A DNA stretch of 64,000 bases from Craterostigma plantagineum (Eukaryota; Streptophyta; Magnoliopsida; Lamiales; Linderniaceae), in the NCBI GenBank assembly GCA_027422505.1, contig JAPQWV010000307.1, positions 496,001 to 560,000 of the forward strand, in the 5' to 3' direction. Below are positions 36,190 to 48,189 of this stretch, in pieces (position 1 is the first letter of the stretch; each line of letters begins with the position of its first letter). The notes under the pieces were generated by a model. It was given only the letters and a program-made list of their open reading frames with translations. It did not search any database and was not told where the DNA came from. Made by a program: the position numbers and the translations under genes.

Positions 36190-39100
36190 TGTTAAGCTAA
36201 GACAATTTCGCTTGATCACTGAATGCAATTACATCGAATAATATATAGAGTACAAGGCCAACGTAAATTAAGAAGATAATAAATGACATAAATAACTCAA
36301 TCAATTACGTAAATAACTCAATCAACGGAGCGAGGGATCGAGGGAAACGCAAAGCTTGGATCGGAACATCTCAAACAGCGGACGAGGAAGGCTCTTCGTG
36401 AATGGACAAAGCGTGTGAGTAGACGACCATTTTCAACTAGTTCACGTACGAAATGACAGTCGATGTCAATGTGCTTCGCGCGCTTGTGTGAGACAGGATT
36501 CTGAGTGAGAAATAATGCACTTTTATTGTCAGTGAGGAGAACTGGAGGCATCTTGGGTAGAGCGTGAAGATCCTTTAAAAGATTACAAACCCACATAAGT
36601 TCTGCAGAAGTATTGGCAAGGGCCCGATACTCAGACTCACAGCTAGAACGAGACACTGTAGGTTGTTTCTTTGCGCTCCACGAAACGAGGTTAGGACCAA
36701 TAAAAATTGAATATCCATAAGTCGAGCGTCTAGTGTCTATGCAACGGGCCCAATCCGCATCAGAATATCCAAGGATATCTAGTGGACCGGGCGAAAATGA
36801 TATACCAAAACCAAGTGTGCCCTTAACATACCTCAAAATACGTTTGACAGCCTGAAAATATTCTGTAGTAGGTCGCTGTTGGAATTGGCTGACAGTGTTG
36901 ACTGAATAAGCAATATCCGGACGAGTGATGGTCAAATACTGAAGAGCACCGACTAACGACCGATGCAACGTAGGATCTGAAAACTCGATGCCAGTAGCCG
37001 TGAAAGTAGCACCAGGAGCTAGAGGAGTGGAGACGGGTTTAGTATCAATGAGACTAGCACGAATAAGAATATCACGGGCATACTTTGATTGACTTAGAAA
37101 GAGTCCTGAAGAAGGATATGAAACCTCAAGGCCAAGAAAATCCCAAAAGTCCGAGGTCTTTAATCGAAAATTCAGCGCTTATCCGAGACAAAAACGTAGT
37201 GAGAGTGCCTTTATCATTGCCAGTGACAATTATGTCGTCGACATATACCAGTAGATAGACCAATACAGATTTGCGTCGAAACACAAACAACGATGTGTCG
37301 GCAGCACTGTGGGGCCTGCCAGAGGCCATAAAGGGCCTTTCTAAGACGACAGACATGATTGGGATACAGAGGATCCGTGAACCCAGGCGGTTGCTCCATG
37401 AAGATGGGTTTAGAGAGATAGCCGTTGAGAAAGGCATTTTTAACGTCGAGGTGATGCAGCGGCCAAGATTGCATGACAGCAAGAGACAAAATAATGCGAA
37501 CAGTAGATGCCTTCACAACAGGACTAAAGGTATGAGTAAAGTCGGACCCAGGAAGTTGCCTGAAACCCTGAGCAATGAGACGTGCTTTGTACCTATCCAC
37601 TGTTCCGTCTGCCAGAAATTTTGTACGATACCAATTTTGACCCAACAATATTCGTATCAGAAGGTCTAGGAACTAGATCCCATGTGCCATTAGCACGAAG
37701 GGCCTCCATTTCTTCGTTCATAGCATTTATCCATTGTAGGAATCTTAAGAGCAGATTTGATACCTCGAGGCTCAGAAACAGTGGTTAAGGCAGAATAAAG
37801 ATTATGAGACTCCAAAAGAGTAATATCTGAGGGGTAACGAGGCTTAAATATACCTGATTGAGCCCGCGTACGCATTGGATGGGTACGTGCCATGGCGACC
37901 TGATCCTGAATGGGCGACGTAGGTAGAAGACTTGCTGGTAGTGATGGCGTCGGATCGAGAGGAGCATGTTGTACTTGTGGAGGTGGTTGTTCCATAGATG
38001 GACACAACCGACATGGTTGAGATGATGGCGGACATGGCTGCGGTGATGAAAGATCCAGATCAGATGGCGCATCAGGAGAGATAGAGGGCAAGCCATCAAG
38101 AAATTCCGATATCTCCAGTTGTGAGGCAGACTTCGAAGAGCCGGAACGAATAAATGGAAAGCTTGATTCATCAAACTTAGCATGCCGAGTGGTGTAAACA
38201 CGCATGGATGTAGGGTCTAAGCATCAAAACCCTTTGTGACGTGTACTGTAACCAATAAAGATGCATGGTAAGCTGCGTGGACCAAACTTTGTCTTAGCAT
38301 AACCCCGAAGACAAGGATAAACTCGACAACCGAAAATGTGAAAAGAGTCGTAAGAAGGGGTACGCCCATACAAAATCTCAAACGGTGACTTCCTATCAAG
38401 AATGATAGTAGGAAGCTGATTAATAATGTAAACGGTTGTACTAAAGGCCTCTATCCAAAAATGCATTGGAGCAGACGAATGGAAGAGAAGTGTAAGACCC
38501 ATCTCCGTTATATGCCTGTGCTTGCGCTCAACCCTACCATTCTGAGCAGGTGTATAAGGGCACGAGACGGGATGATGAATGCCACATTTCGCAAGGTGAG
38601 ATTGGAGTCGATGATTGGTAAACTCAGTTCCCCCATCACTCTGAAACTTTTTGATGTTGCAAGAAAACTGGTTTTCGACAAATAACTGAAACTGTAGAAA
38701 GATATCCACAAATTCAGACTTAGTACGTAGTGGGTAAAACCAAGAGAGAGTGATCATCCACAAATACCGCATAGAAACGAAAACCTGATATAGAGGTAAC
38801 AGGCGCAGGACCCCACAAATCACAATGTATCAGATCCAAGACCTGAGAAGCTCGCCTGTCATTATTAGTGAATGACATTCTGGTACTTTTGGCCAATTGA
38901 CATGAGTTGCAAAGTTGAGGCGAAGGCAACAATGAAGTAACAGAAACCAAACCAAGTTTATTCAATAAAGTAATCATAGAGTTTGCCACATGACCAAGGC
39001 GAGAATGCCATAATTCATAAGAACCATGTAACATTTTATTCTGAATAATTGCAGAAAAAGATCTAGGTGCGGAGTCCAATACATAAAGTCCACGATCACG

Positions 39101-39932
39101 GGTGCCTGTTGCGAGGAGATGACCAATATCCCGATTCTGAATGCGGAACTGGGAATCAGTAAACGTGACTTGAACAGGAAAATTCTGGTGAGTTGGCTCA
39201 CCGACAATAGATTTTAGTAAGTCCAGGCACAACAAGAACATTATGTAATTGAAGATTGCGTGAGATGGTCAACGAGCCAGTATGAGAGATAGAAAGAGTC
39301 TCACCATTTCCAACAGTTACGCGGTCATTACCAGAATAAGGGGAAACATTATCAAGCTGAGTCGCGTCCGAAGTCATATGGGCCGAGGCCCCTGTATCTA
39401 AATACCAATCGGAGGCATTTGGTTGCGAGATTGAACAGCTTGTTGACAGGGCTTCCACAAGATTAGCTGTGGAAGATGGTCTGCAAGAGCGGTCGTAAGA
39501 ACGATCAAAACGCTTCGGAAAGTCGAAGACGTCATGATCGATCTCTCTACAGAAGTAACACCGAGGCGTATAGTTACGACGCCCTCGACCACCCCTATTG
39601 TTATTGTGGCGACCTCGTCCTGTGTTGGACCCGTGACCCCTGTGGACGCGTCCTCTATGTACAACAGTGAAAGCGGCTTGGGAGGGAGGAGAAGTTTCTG
39701 CCTCAGCCATGAAAGAAAGGTGGCGAAGAAGGACCGCTGCTGTAGGAATGGAGGTGGCAGAAGGGTTTCAAGCCGTGTTTAGGCTGATACCATGTTAAGC
39801 TAAGATAATTTCGCTTGATCACTGAATGCAATTACATCGAATAATATATAGAGTACCAGACCAACGATGACATAAATAACTCAATCAATTACGTAAATAA
39901 CTCAATAAATTATTGCTTGATTTTCGCTAACA
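36190..39932 (-). mobile_element. Ty1/copia LTR retrotransposon, gag-deleted, 5-bp target duplication CTGTC
   Basis: Short LTRs (right, 5' LTR 39793-39932, 140 bp; left, 3' LTR from 36190) share TGTTAAGCTAAGA and AATTTCGCTTGATCACTGAA; the plus-strand outer ends are TGTTA and CTAACA. CTGTC duplications flank it at 36185-36189 and 39933-39937. On the minus strand the 5' LTR is followed directly by a primer-binding site TGGTATCAGCCT (39781-39792), the usual match to initiator-Met tRNA in plant copia elements. Internal order gag-protease-integrase-RT-RNaseH is the copia order. The left LTR lacks about 23 bases at its inner edge, where the polypurine tract should lie, and carries a short insertion (GTAAATTAAGAAGATAATAA). 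The total length (3.7 kb) is short for copia because most of gag is missing. Confidence 0.9.
36318..39710 (-). pseudogene. Copia polyprotein remnant (gag fragment to RNase H), multiple frameshifts
   Basis: Recognisable segments in minus-strand order: a gag start MAEAETSPPSQAAFTVV that jumps straight to an RG-rich segment and a damaged zinc knuckle (CYFCREIDHDVFDF, final Cys replaced); protease DWYLDTGASAHMTS (about 39380); integrase with GTEFTNHRLQSHLAKCGIHH and ERKHRHITEMGLTLLF (38224-38823); reverse transcriptase with [40 protein letters not shown] and the catalytic YVDD ([14 protein letters not shown], about 37230); RNase H region with GYSDADWARCIDTRRSTYGY and AKHIDIDCHFVREL. Frames change several times, so no functional polyprotein is made. 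The central gag core is absent. Confidence 0.88.
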
Positions 39933-39937
39933 CTGTC

Positions 39938-40527
39938 AGAAAAAAGTTATATATAGACAACTACTAGAATAAAGTTTATGCACATGCTACCCGTTCTGTT
40001 GTTAGTACCATTTTACTATCATTTACGTATCTTTTTATGTAGATACGTATCTCACGTGTTTATGTGGTATCTAATTCTCAAATATGTAGTGTGATATCAA
40101 TGTAATCGTGACGTACCTTTTTGAAATGTAGTATGTACCAAAACACGTTTCCATATGGTACCTAAATTTCTAATATGACGTATCTTCAGCCAAACGGGTA
40201 CTTATGTATAAAATTTTTATTCTGTTAGGATACGTACACATAAAAGATACTGACATGCGACTGATTTGATATTTTTTTTTTATACTGCGAGCTATTTATG
40301 TGTGAACTTCCCATTAACTAACAACTCATCTCTCTATAAATAGCTGCCACAATCATCTCATTATAAATAACAAATAAATTTAAATTGTAACTTGAAAAAA
40401 GAATATGATAATGTCCACAGAGGTGCTATTTCTTCGACAATAATAATAATAAAAACTAATAAGTTGTATTCGATTTGTATATATTATTTCTTATCGCGGT
40501 GACCAATGCCCTGATGTTGCTTTTAAG
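39938..40527. other. AT-rich region with scattered GTACC/GTATC words
   Basis: From about 39995 to 40260 the words GTACC, GGTACC, ACGTATC and GATACGTA recur at irregular spacing, in a style like the repeat regions inside the 10.7-15.2 kb Mutator-like element. I could not define ends. Further right (40320-40440) CTATAAATAG precedes ATGATAATGTCC; the bases around this ATG resemble the start regions at 40933 (minus) and 42302 (plus). Confidence 0.4.
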
Positions 40528-40763
40528 TCAACATATAATAAACACATATATTATTTCTTTATCATAACGGAGGCGGCGCTCCAGCCTGAGAAATCGAGCC
40601 CCGCCCACTGCAAGTATTCCGACGAGATTCCTCCACGGAGCTCCACCACGTCCACCTGGATCACCTGCCTAGACTAAGACACTTGATGCTACGATACTAG
40701 GCGAATCAGTATCTATTATACATTGATCATAAGCAAGATCAGGGACACGGATCACATGCAATA

Positions 40764-40796
<33 letters not shown>

Positions 40797-40933
40797 ATCT
40801 ATAATGATAGCAAGTTATTAGGTTTTTTAATACAATAGAGAAGAAATTGCATAATACTTTCAGCAGCGACAACGAAGATAGTGAGCTCGAGGAAGAGACC
40901 AAAGCACTTGGAACCTATCATCGACATTATCAT
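40528..40933 (-). pseudogene. Possible small secreted-protein gene or remnant, two exons
   Basis: Exon 1 (40858-40933) starts MIMSMIGSKCFGLFLELTIF followed by VVAAE, a good signal-peptide profile, and ends at a GT donor after GAA A. A plausible acceptor (CTAGGCAG) precedes 40664, and in that phase the frame runs to a stop at 40528-40530 with DPGGRGGAPWRNLVGILAVG. This second exon is homologous, in inverted orientation, to the plus strand of the ORF copies in the 49.5-56.5 kb array (for example GGAQWRNIVGIFAVG). A TA microsatellite lies in the presumed intron. The reverse strand is also open across exon 2 (CKYSDEIPP against CKYANDIPP in the array), so strand and frame are not certain. No family recognised. 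Confidence 0.3.
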
Positions 40934-41459
40934 TCTCGATTTCTCAAAATTTATTGTTCTTAATTAATTAATTTATTTTGAATATTGTTTTATTATTTTT
41001 AAGTCGACTAATTGGGTCGTTACGTGTCAATTTTTCATCCAAAATATTATGCTATTTCTTCCCGAAGGTATCAAAATCTAATAACTTGCTTATATATACA
41101 TATTATATATTAGCGCATGTGATCAATGTCTTTATCTTTCTTTTGATGGACCTATAGTAAATAGTGATCCACATTATGTTGAAATAAAGTAGTTAATAGT
41201 AAGTTCATTACAAAATATCACATTATGCCCAATTAGTGAAATTAGAGTTTTTTTAATCATCTTCTACCTCATTCTAAAGTTACGTCACCACCACCTATAT
41301 TTGCATTCTATCACAACACATGCACGATTTTAACAACCAAAAAAACTAGAAAAGAGAAATTAAAAGCTTATAATGGACTTATAGATACAATTGGGTGTTA
41401 ATTATTTTTTCTTTCTATTAATATAAATATATGTCCATAAATAGTCATTGCCTGCAAAC
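40934..41459. repeat. Diverged outlying copy of the array segment
   Basis: Around 41000-41180 the sequence (ACGTGTCAATTTTTCATCCA, TATGCTATTTCTTC, TAATAACTTGCTTATATATA, GCATGTGATCAATGTC) matches the segment that recurs at about 48740-48900, 51905-52090 and 54505-54680 in the tandem array. This is therefore a relative left of both copia-type insertions. The remainder to 41459 is AT-rich with nothing recognised. Confidence 0.6.
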
Positions 41460-41474
41460 ATATTCTATTGTTTT

Positions 41475-42161
41475 TTTCGAGAATGAAGATTTCATTTCAT
41501 AAATCCAAATGGACAAAAAGTACAATAGAGCAACAATCAAAATATTACAACATATTCGATTATTTCTATTGCGTAGAAGACCGGTGATAGACCTGATGTC
41601 CGTTCTCAAGTCCCAAAAAGGGAAAAGAAAGCCCCGAAGGAGACTCCCACAAGGGGAGAAGAAACACAAGGGGAGGGAAAGGCTCCCACGAAGGGGAGAA
41701 AAAACTCCTATAAAGGGGAGAAAACTCCAAAAGAGGAGAACATGCCACGACCCAAAATGGCATGGTGGAAAAGGGTGTGGCGGCAGGCGGTGACTCGGCG
41801 GCCGGAAGAGTGAATGGCGAAGGAGATAAGGCGACGAGGTGGGTGGTCGAGCAGAGGGAGGAGATGTCAGCGCATTGGTCGACGAATTAAGGCAAGAACG
41901 TTGATAGCCCAAGCCTCCTTCCTCAGCTCCTCCCTTGGCCAAGCCGCTATCTTGAGCTCCAGGCCCCTAGAGATGGTGGTGACGGCGAGGTGGGTGGTGG
42001 TGCTGACACCCACGTTCTTATTTTACAAAACAAAAAACAAAGAAGAGAGGGGCTCCCGCAACCTCGGCCAGGGGAGGAGGGGGAGGAGGGAGGAAGTGCT
42101 GCTATTGGAGCCGGCGCTTGTTGAGAGGTAGGGTTTCGTAGAAAGAGATTTGTAGAGAGAG
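41475..42161 (-). mobile_element. Short non-LTR retroposon, perfect 15-bp target duplication
   Basis: Identical 15-bp duplications ATATTCTATTGTTTT flank the insert (41460-41474 and 42162-42176). A long duplication and an A-run at one end (minus-strand 3' end; TTT plus T-rich junction on the plus strand) point to LINE-mediated target-primed insertion. Read on the minus strand it starts CTCTCTCTACAAATCTC and has a GC-rich first half and a second half of iterated CTCC/GGGGAG words (41610-41735). The open frame 41445-41942 crosses the right-hand duplication and resembles no known protein. Probably an internally deleted L1-type LINE or a SINE-like derivative. Confidence 0.65.
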
Positions 42162-42229
42162 ATATTCTATTGTTTTAAGATAAGCACTTAATAATTTCAA
42201 TGCATTTAGCATACCGTCTCCTCATCCAT

Positions 42230-42237
42230 TATAAATA
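42230..42237 (+). promoter_or_regulatory. TATA box candidate (TATAAATA)
   Basis: TATAAATA lies 65-72 bases upstream of the ATG at 42302, with an intervening leader of plausible length. It supports the idea that a small gene started here before the copia insertion. Confidence 0.35.
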
Positions 42238-42301
42238 CCTTCACCACCTCCTAAGTTATTCATAAAGTAAAAATATAATCTTAGAACTTAAGAAAAGTAC
42301 A

Positions 42302-42343
42302 ATGATAATGTGGATGGTTGCCAAGTGTTTTGCTCTCTTCTTA
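42302..42343 (+). pseudogene. Signal-peptide start of a small gene, interrupted by a copia LTR
   Basis: ATGATAATGTGGATGGTTGC encodes MIMWMVAKCFALFL, clearly related to the minus-strand start at 40933 (MIMSMIGSKCFGLFLELTIF), with shared sequence upstream as well (ACTTAAGAAAAGTACA before the ATG). After 14 codons the sequence passes into the LTR at 42344. The rest of the gene was not located to the right of the element. Confidence 0.35.
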
Positions 42344-45300
42344 TAATAGATTTTGAATCCGAGTTTGCAGAAATGGAACGAACTCGAGATTTTAACGTGG
42401 TTCAGATTCTCACATGAATCTTACGTCCACAATCCAAGAACGGATTTTTATTTATCACTTTCAGGAGATTACAGAGTGAATTGAAGAAGAAGGCAGTAAT
42501 TCAACAAACATCTACTGCCTCGTATTTAAAAGATACAAAAGGCGCCAAAAATCATAAAAACTTTGGCAACGGTTTTGAACCCTTCTAATGAAAACGTCGC
42601 TGCCAGTGGCATCTTAATAAGTGAGCCTCTTTAATGGTTGAAACACGCTTAGCCTTCTTCAGCCATTTTCTAATGATCTCTTGTCTTCGTTATTAAGCTG
42701 CAACAGACCTTGCATGTCGAGCTGTGTTCTTCCTTGCATACAAAGCTGCTGATCTTGATTTAATACCCCTCGCAAGATGGACGGTATAAGTTCGTAACGT
42801 ACATCTTGACTAAAAATTGATGTAATAAAGGACCGGTGAGAGGCTTGGTAAACAAATCTGCCAATTGATGTTCTGTCCTTACTGGGAGCAGCTTGACATC
42901 ACCCTTAGCTACATGATCTCTAACAAAGTGGCAATCAATTTCGATGTGCTTCGACCGTTCATGAAACTTTGGGTTGGATGCAAGCTTTAGAGCTGAGACA
43001 TTGTCACAATAAATGATCGGTGGTTGTGTGCAGACAAGTCCTAATTCTGTCAAAAGATGCTTGATCCATAATACTTCGGCCATAGCTGAACCTAGAGCTC
43101 GGTATTTAGCTTCAGTAGACGATCTAGAAAGTGTAGGTTGTCTCTTTGCTTTCCATGTCAGCAGCGAATCGCTAAGAAATGTACAATATCCCGTGACAAA
43201 TTTCCTGGTATCAAAGCAAATGCCCCAATCAGTATGTGAGAATCTCGAGTTCTAAGTTCGAGGATAAAGTTAAAAGAATTCCTTGGCCTGGAGAGCTTTT
43301 CAGGTATCTGAGCAAGTGGTGCGCAACCATCATATGGCTTGTCCTCGGAGCTGATATAAATTGGCTGAGTTTGTGCACCGCAAATGCTATATCTGGCCTG
43401 GTAAAAGTGAGGTAGAGCAATCTACCAATCAACCTTCGATACTTGAAAGGATCAGGTAGGAGTTCTCCATCAGTTTCTGTCAGCTTCACAGAAGGGTTCA
43501 TAGGTGTAGTTAATCGCTTTGATCCCAAGTAGCCTGTATCTTCCAGAAGCTGAAGCGTGTATTGCTTTTGAGAAATGTATATGCCCACCTCACTTCGAGC
43601 TACCTCAACTCCCAGAAAGTACTTTAGTTCATCCAAATCTTTAATCTTAAAACAGTCCTTTAAGAATGACTTCACCTCATAAATTGCCATAGCTGATGGT
43701 CCTGCTAATATAATGTCGTCCACATAGACCAGCAAAATAACTAAATCATCACCTCTGCCTCTGATAAACAAGGTGTGATCGGATTGGGTTTGAGAGAAAC
43801 CAAAGGTCTTGACAGAATCACTGAATTTTTTATTCCACTGCCTACTAGCTTGTTTGAGGCCATATATCGACTTGTGTAGCTTGCAAACCATTCTTCCTGG
43901 CCCTTTCCTTTCATAATTATGATAGTATCCTTGAGGTAAGTCCATATAGACTTCCTCTGATAAATCTCCTTTAAAAAAAGCATTGTTGACGTCCATTTGT
44001 ACCAGTGCCGATGAAGCTTCGCAACCAAGGAAAGTACTATTTTAATGGTGTTGGACTTAGCTATCGAGACAAAGGTGTCTATGTAATCCACCCCTTCCCG
44101 TTTATCATATCCCTTCGCCACCAAGCTTGCCATCAGCATGGAATTTAAGTTTGTATACCCACCTAATGCCAATAGCTGTCTTGTCCCTCGGTAATGGAAC
44201 TGCAGACCATGTGGCATTGCACTCTAAAGCCTCAAACTCCTCATCCATTGCCTGCTGCCACTGAACTGCTTTGGAGGCTTTACTATATTTCTTTGGTTCT
44301 TCTGCCAATGAAGTGCTGTTGAGGAAATTCTGATACTGTGCTGAGAATTGCTGATAAGAGAGGACTCTAGAAATGGGATACAGAGTTCCCTTCCGTGTGA
44401 TATTATTGCAGTGATAGTCCTTGAGGTAGTCAGGCTTCCTAAACTGCCTCCCTGACCTTCTCTGTTCTGTATGAGTATGGTTATGCTGGTCTAAAATAGG
44501 TGGGACAGAATCTGTCCTATCTGGGGCAGAATCTTCATTGTCTGGTGATTGGTCTGCATGTGCTTCCTGCTCTGACTGGAGGTCCTCTGTTTCGTTAAGT
44601 GGTGTGAAGTCTTCCTCAACCAATGATTGCTGTGCAAAAGGTCTTGGAAACACACTGGTAGAGAAAGGATCTTCCATCTCAGAACTAAGCTGATTTTTGA
44701 ATGGAAACTCATCTTCTTTGAACTCAATATCCCTCGAGATGAACACTTCTCCTGTCTTCAAATCAGCCACTTTGTATCCTTTCACACCTGTGGGATAGCC
44801 AAGGAATGCACATTCCCGTGCTCTTGCATCAAACTTCTTCATTCCTGCAGCAAGTGTTGAAGCAAAGCATAAAGATCCAAACACACGTAGTATACTATAA
44901 TCAAATGATTTTTGATACACTAACTCGTAAGGACTCTTGTTTTCTAGTGTCATTGAGGGTATTCTATTGATAAGAAAAGTAGCAGTCAAGACACATTTCG
45001 ACCAGCAAGTAACGTGGACAGCAGATTGGAAGAAGAGTGATCTAGCTATGTTTAATAGGTGCTGGTGCTTTCTTTCCACTACTGAGTTTTGCTATGGAGT
45101 TTGAAAACATGACAATTGTTGCATGATTCCTTTCTCCCCAAATAATTCTGTCAAATTGAATTCCTTTCCATTATCTGATCGGACTATTTTTACTTTACAT
45201 CTAAACTGTGTATCTATCATGTTCAGGAAATATGTGAGAAGGGTTTTGACTTCAGACTTAAGTTTATCATGAATACCCATGTAAATCTAGATTTATCATC

Positions 45301-47455
45301 AACAATGGTTACAAAGTACTGGTGTCCTAACTGTCAGGGAACGTGAAAGGGCCCCCACAAATCACAATGCACAAGATCGAAGGCAGAACGTGACACATTA
45401 TCACTGACAGGAAATTCATTTCTCTTATGCTTAGCTATAAGACAGATTTTACAGAAAGAGCTTGGTATATCTGCATTATGCCTAACTGACTCTTATGAAT
45501 ATCTAGTAATTTATCAAAGGGATGCCCCGGCCTTTTGTGCCAGAGATCCAATGACAACTTAGTCAAACAAACATGGGCACTTCTAGCTAAATCTGCTTCT
45601 ATAGGTACATACCACCTGCTAGCTTACCCTTGCCAATCACTTGCTGGGTAGCATCCTGCACCTCAAGCCCATTATTGCCAACAAGAAGCTTGCAATTAAA
45701 CTGGTTATTTAAAAGACTCACTGTGACCTAATTGAAATGGAACTGAGGAACAAGCAAAACATCTGTCGAAGTCATATACTTATTCACAACAAATGAACCT
45801 GCTCTTGTAACTTTGATCACTGTGTTATCAGGTAAAATAATGTTTGATTCCTCTATGCCATGAATATCAAACAGTAAATTGGAACTACCACACACATGTC
45901 TCGTAGCACCTGAGTCAATCAACCAATGGCTCGAACTTATAAACTCAGGCAGGTCAAAAGAAAAACATGTACCTGCAGTCCTTTCTCCAATCTAGGCTGG
46001 TTCCTCAGCATCTTGTGTCATGTTTCCAGCAGACTGGCCAAACAAAGCCTTCAAGCTCTCAAGCTGAAAAGGTGTCATTTGCACCTGCACTAGTGCATCC
46101 TTAGATATAGTGGAATGTGTCTGATGACTGTGATGACAATGCAGTGCCAATTTGCCAACTGTGTCTACTGAGATTAGATTCATCCAAGCACTCTTGAACC
46201 TCGGAGCTTGCTTGAATCCTGGTGGATACCTGTGGACCTGGTAGCATGTCTCAATAGTGTGACATTTCTTATTGCAGTGAGAGCACACTGGTTTCACCAT
46301 GTCCTTTTTCAGATTGAAAGACCCTTTTCTGCCCCAATCTTGATCATTCTTGATAGACAGCATAGCCATATTGTGGGTCTGATCTTCAATACCTCTCATC
46401 AGGCTGGGCACCATAGATCTCTGTTTCTCCTCTTGAAGCAAGAGTGAGAAGACCCTGTTGATAGATGGCAATGGATCCATCAGTAATATCTGCCCTCTAA
46501 TCCGAGAGAATGTCTCATTCAGCCCCATTAGGAATGTAAGAACATAATCCTCATCCAGGTATGCTTAAGCTCTTTAATCCCTCCACAAGCACATTGGCAG
46601 CTTGGTCTGTAATTGACCAGCTCATCCCAGAGGGTCTTCAGCTTAGTGAAGTAGACTGAAATGTTGTTCAAACATTGGTGAAGATTGATGAATTCCCGTT
46701 TGAGCTGGAAAATCCTCGGTTTATTTGTTTGTCCAAATCTTTCTTTAAGATCTACCCACACCTCTCTGGCTGAGGCACTGTAAAGTATGCTAACTGAGAT
46801 GTCCTTGGCCACAACATTAATGATCCAAGAAATCACTACGTTGTTATTTCTTCTCCAAGCCATTATCTGATTCTGAGAACTCACCGAGTTCTGGGAATCT
46901 GCAATTGGTTCCTTGATATCTCCATTAAAGAAGCCCTCTTTGTTGCACCCTATCAGAGCAATCGTTATTGCTCGACTCCAAGTAGCGTAATTGTCACCAT
47001 TAAGCTGCTCGTGCACAAGCAGTTGGCCCGAGGTATCGTTATTGTTAAGAAAGAAAGGATCGTTGATCAGCACAGTAGTGTTTGAACCTGAAGAAGAAGG
47101 TGGTGCCGTTTCTCCATTGATAATCAAGAGAAACAATTCTACGAACAGCTGCCAAGCAAGAAACCTCTGAAAAGAAAATTTGATTCTTCAAGATTGCTGC
47201 ACTGCGATGTGCCCTGATACCATAATAGATTTTGAATCTGAGTTTGCAGAAATGGAACGAACGCGAGATTTAACGTGGTTTAGATTCTCACATGAATCTT
47301 ACGTCCACGATCCAAGAACGGATTTTTATTTATCACTTTCAGGAGAATTACAGAGTGAATTGAAGAGGAAGGCAATAATTCAACAAACATCTACTGCCTC
47401 GTATTTAAAAGATACAAAAGATGCCAAAAATCATAAAAATGTTGGCAACGGTTTG
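42344..47455 (-). mobile_element. Ty1/copia LTR retrotransposon 2, right LTR truncated
   Basis: The left (3') LTR runs from 42344 to about 42765 and is preceded on the minus strand by a polypurine tract GCGAGGGG. The right (5') LTR (47223 to about 47455) matches the first ~235 bases of the left one (TAATAGATTTTGAATC, TGCAGAAATGGAACGAAC, CTTACGTCCACRATCCAAGA). The primer-binding site TGGTATCAGGGC lies at 47211-47222. The LTR termini read TATTA...CTATTA rather than the usual TG...CA. The right LTR stops where array sequence (GTCGTCTCAATTAACACC) begins, so its outer part and the right target duplication are lost. Internal genes are in copia order. Confidence 0.85.
42760..47136 (-). pseudogene. 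Copia polyprotein remnant of element 2, nearly complete but frame-broken
   Basis: In minus-strand order: gag N-part with LLVHEQLNGDNYATWSRAIT (46528-47136); gag C-part with an intact zinc knuckle CSHCNKKCHTIETC (about 46260); protease WLIDSGATRHVCGSS (about 45900); integrase with FRCKVKIVRSDNGKEFNLTE and [20 protein letters not shown] (44105-45280); reverse transcriptase with MDVNNAFFKGDLSEEVYMDL and [13 protein letters not shown] (43229-44217); RNase H with KHIEIDCHFVRDHVAKGDVK (42760-43083). The reading frame shifts at several points (for example near 45092 and 44105-44217), so the polyprotein is not expressed as one chain, but all domains are recognisable, unlike copia element 1. Confidence 0.88.
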
Positions 47456-47540
47456 TCGTCTCAATTAACACCTTCTAGGTGCACCATGCCTGATAATTCT
47501 ACTAGTATGTCGTCTCAATTATATATATATATATATATAT

Positions 47541-47847
47541 TTTCCACGTCCCACATCGACATCCAACAGTTTTGTCGTCTCAATTAACACCTTCTAGGTG
47601 CCATTGATCGACATTACCGATGTTGATGTGGCATATTGACGCCTTACATTTTACGTTTCAATGAAATATGTCGCGTCAATTTGCCATATCAACATCCGAA
47701 ATGTCGATCAATGGCACCTAGAAGGTGTTAATTAGGATGAGATAGCCTTAGATGTCGATGCAGGATGTTGAAATGGCACGAATCGGTGTCACATCAACAG
47801 GTGCCCACATAAGGTGCTCACATAAGGTGAGCACCATAAAATTCCTC
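47541..47847. mobile_element. Fold-back (hairpin) element copy 1, left end missing
   Basis: The internal arms CGATGTTGATGTGGCATATT and ATATCAACATCCGAAATGTC are complementary, and the right end is GGTGAGCACCATAAAATTCC next to a (TA)n tract. The left terminal GTGCTCACC part is absent. Confidence 0.65.
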
Positions 47848-48134
47848 ATATGTCCTCATATTGTATATATATATATATATATATCTATATATATATATAT
47901 TATATAACACATATATTATATATATATATATGTGTGTGTGAGTCGAAGAATTTATGAGCATTAATATGAGAACTAGAATTGTGAGATATTTCACCAGATA
48001 TGATTGAGTTGAAGAATTTATTTCTTATTAATGTTAATTTTATTATTTTTTAAGTCCGACAAATGGCAGACGACATGTGTCAATTTTTTCCATCCAAAGT
48101 ATAATGCTATTTATTCTTTGTTCCAATAACTTGC

Positions 48135-48186
<52 letters not shown>

Positions 48187-48189
<3 letters not shown>

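Noticed and set aside
41445..41942. 165-codon minus-strand ORF with a hydrophobic, Pro/Phe-rich translation
   Set aside because: It crosses the target duplication of the retroposon and arises from the iterated CTCC words; no domain or start context.
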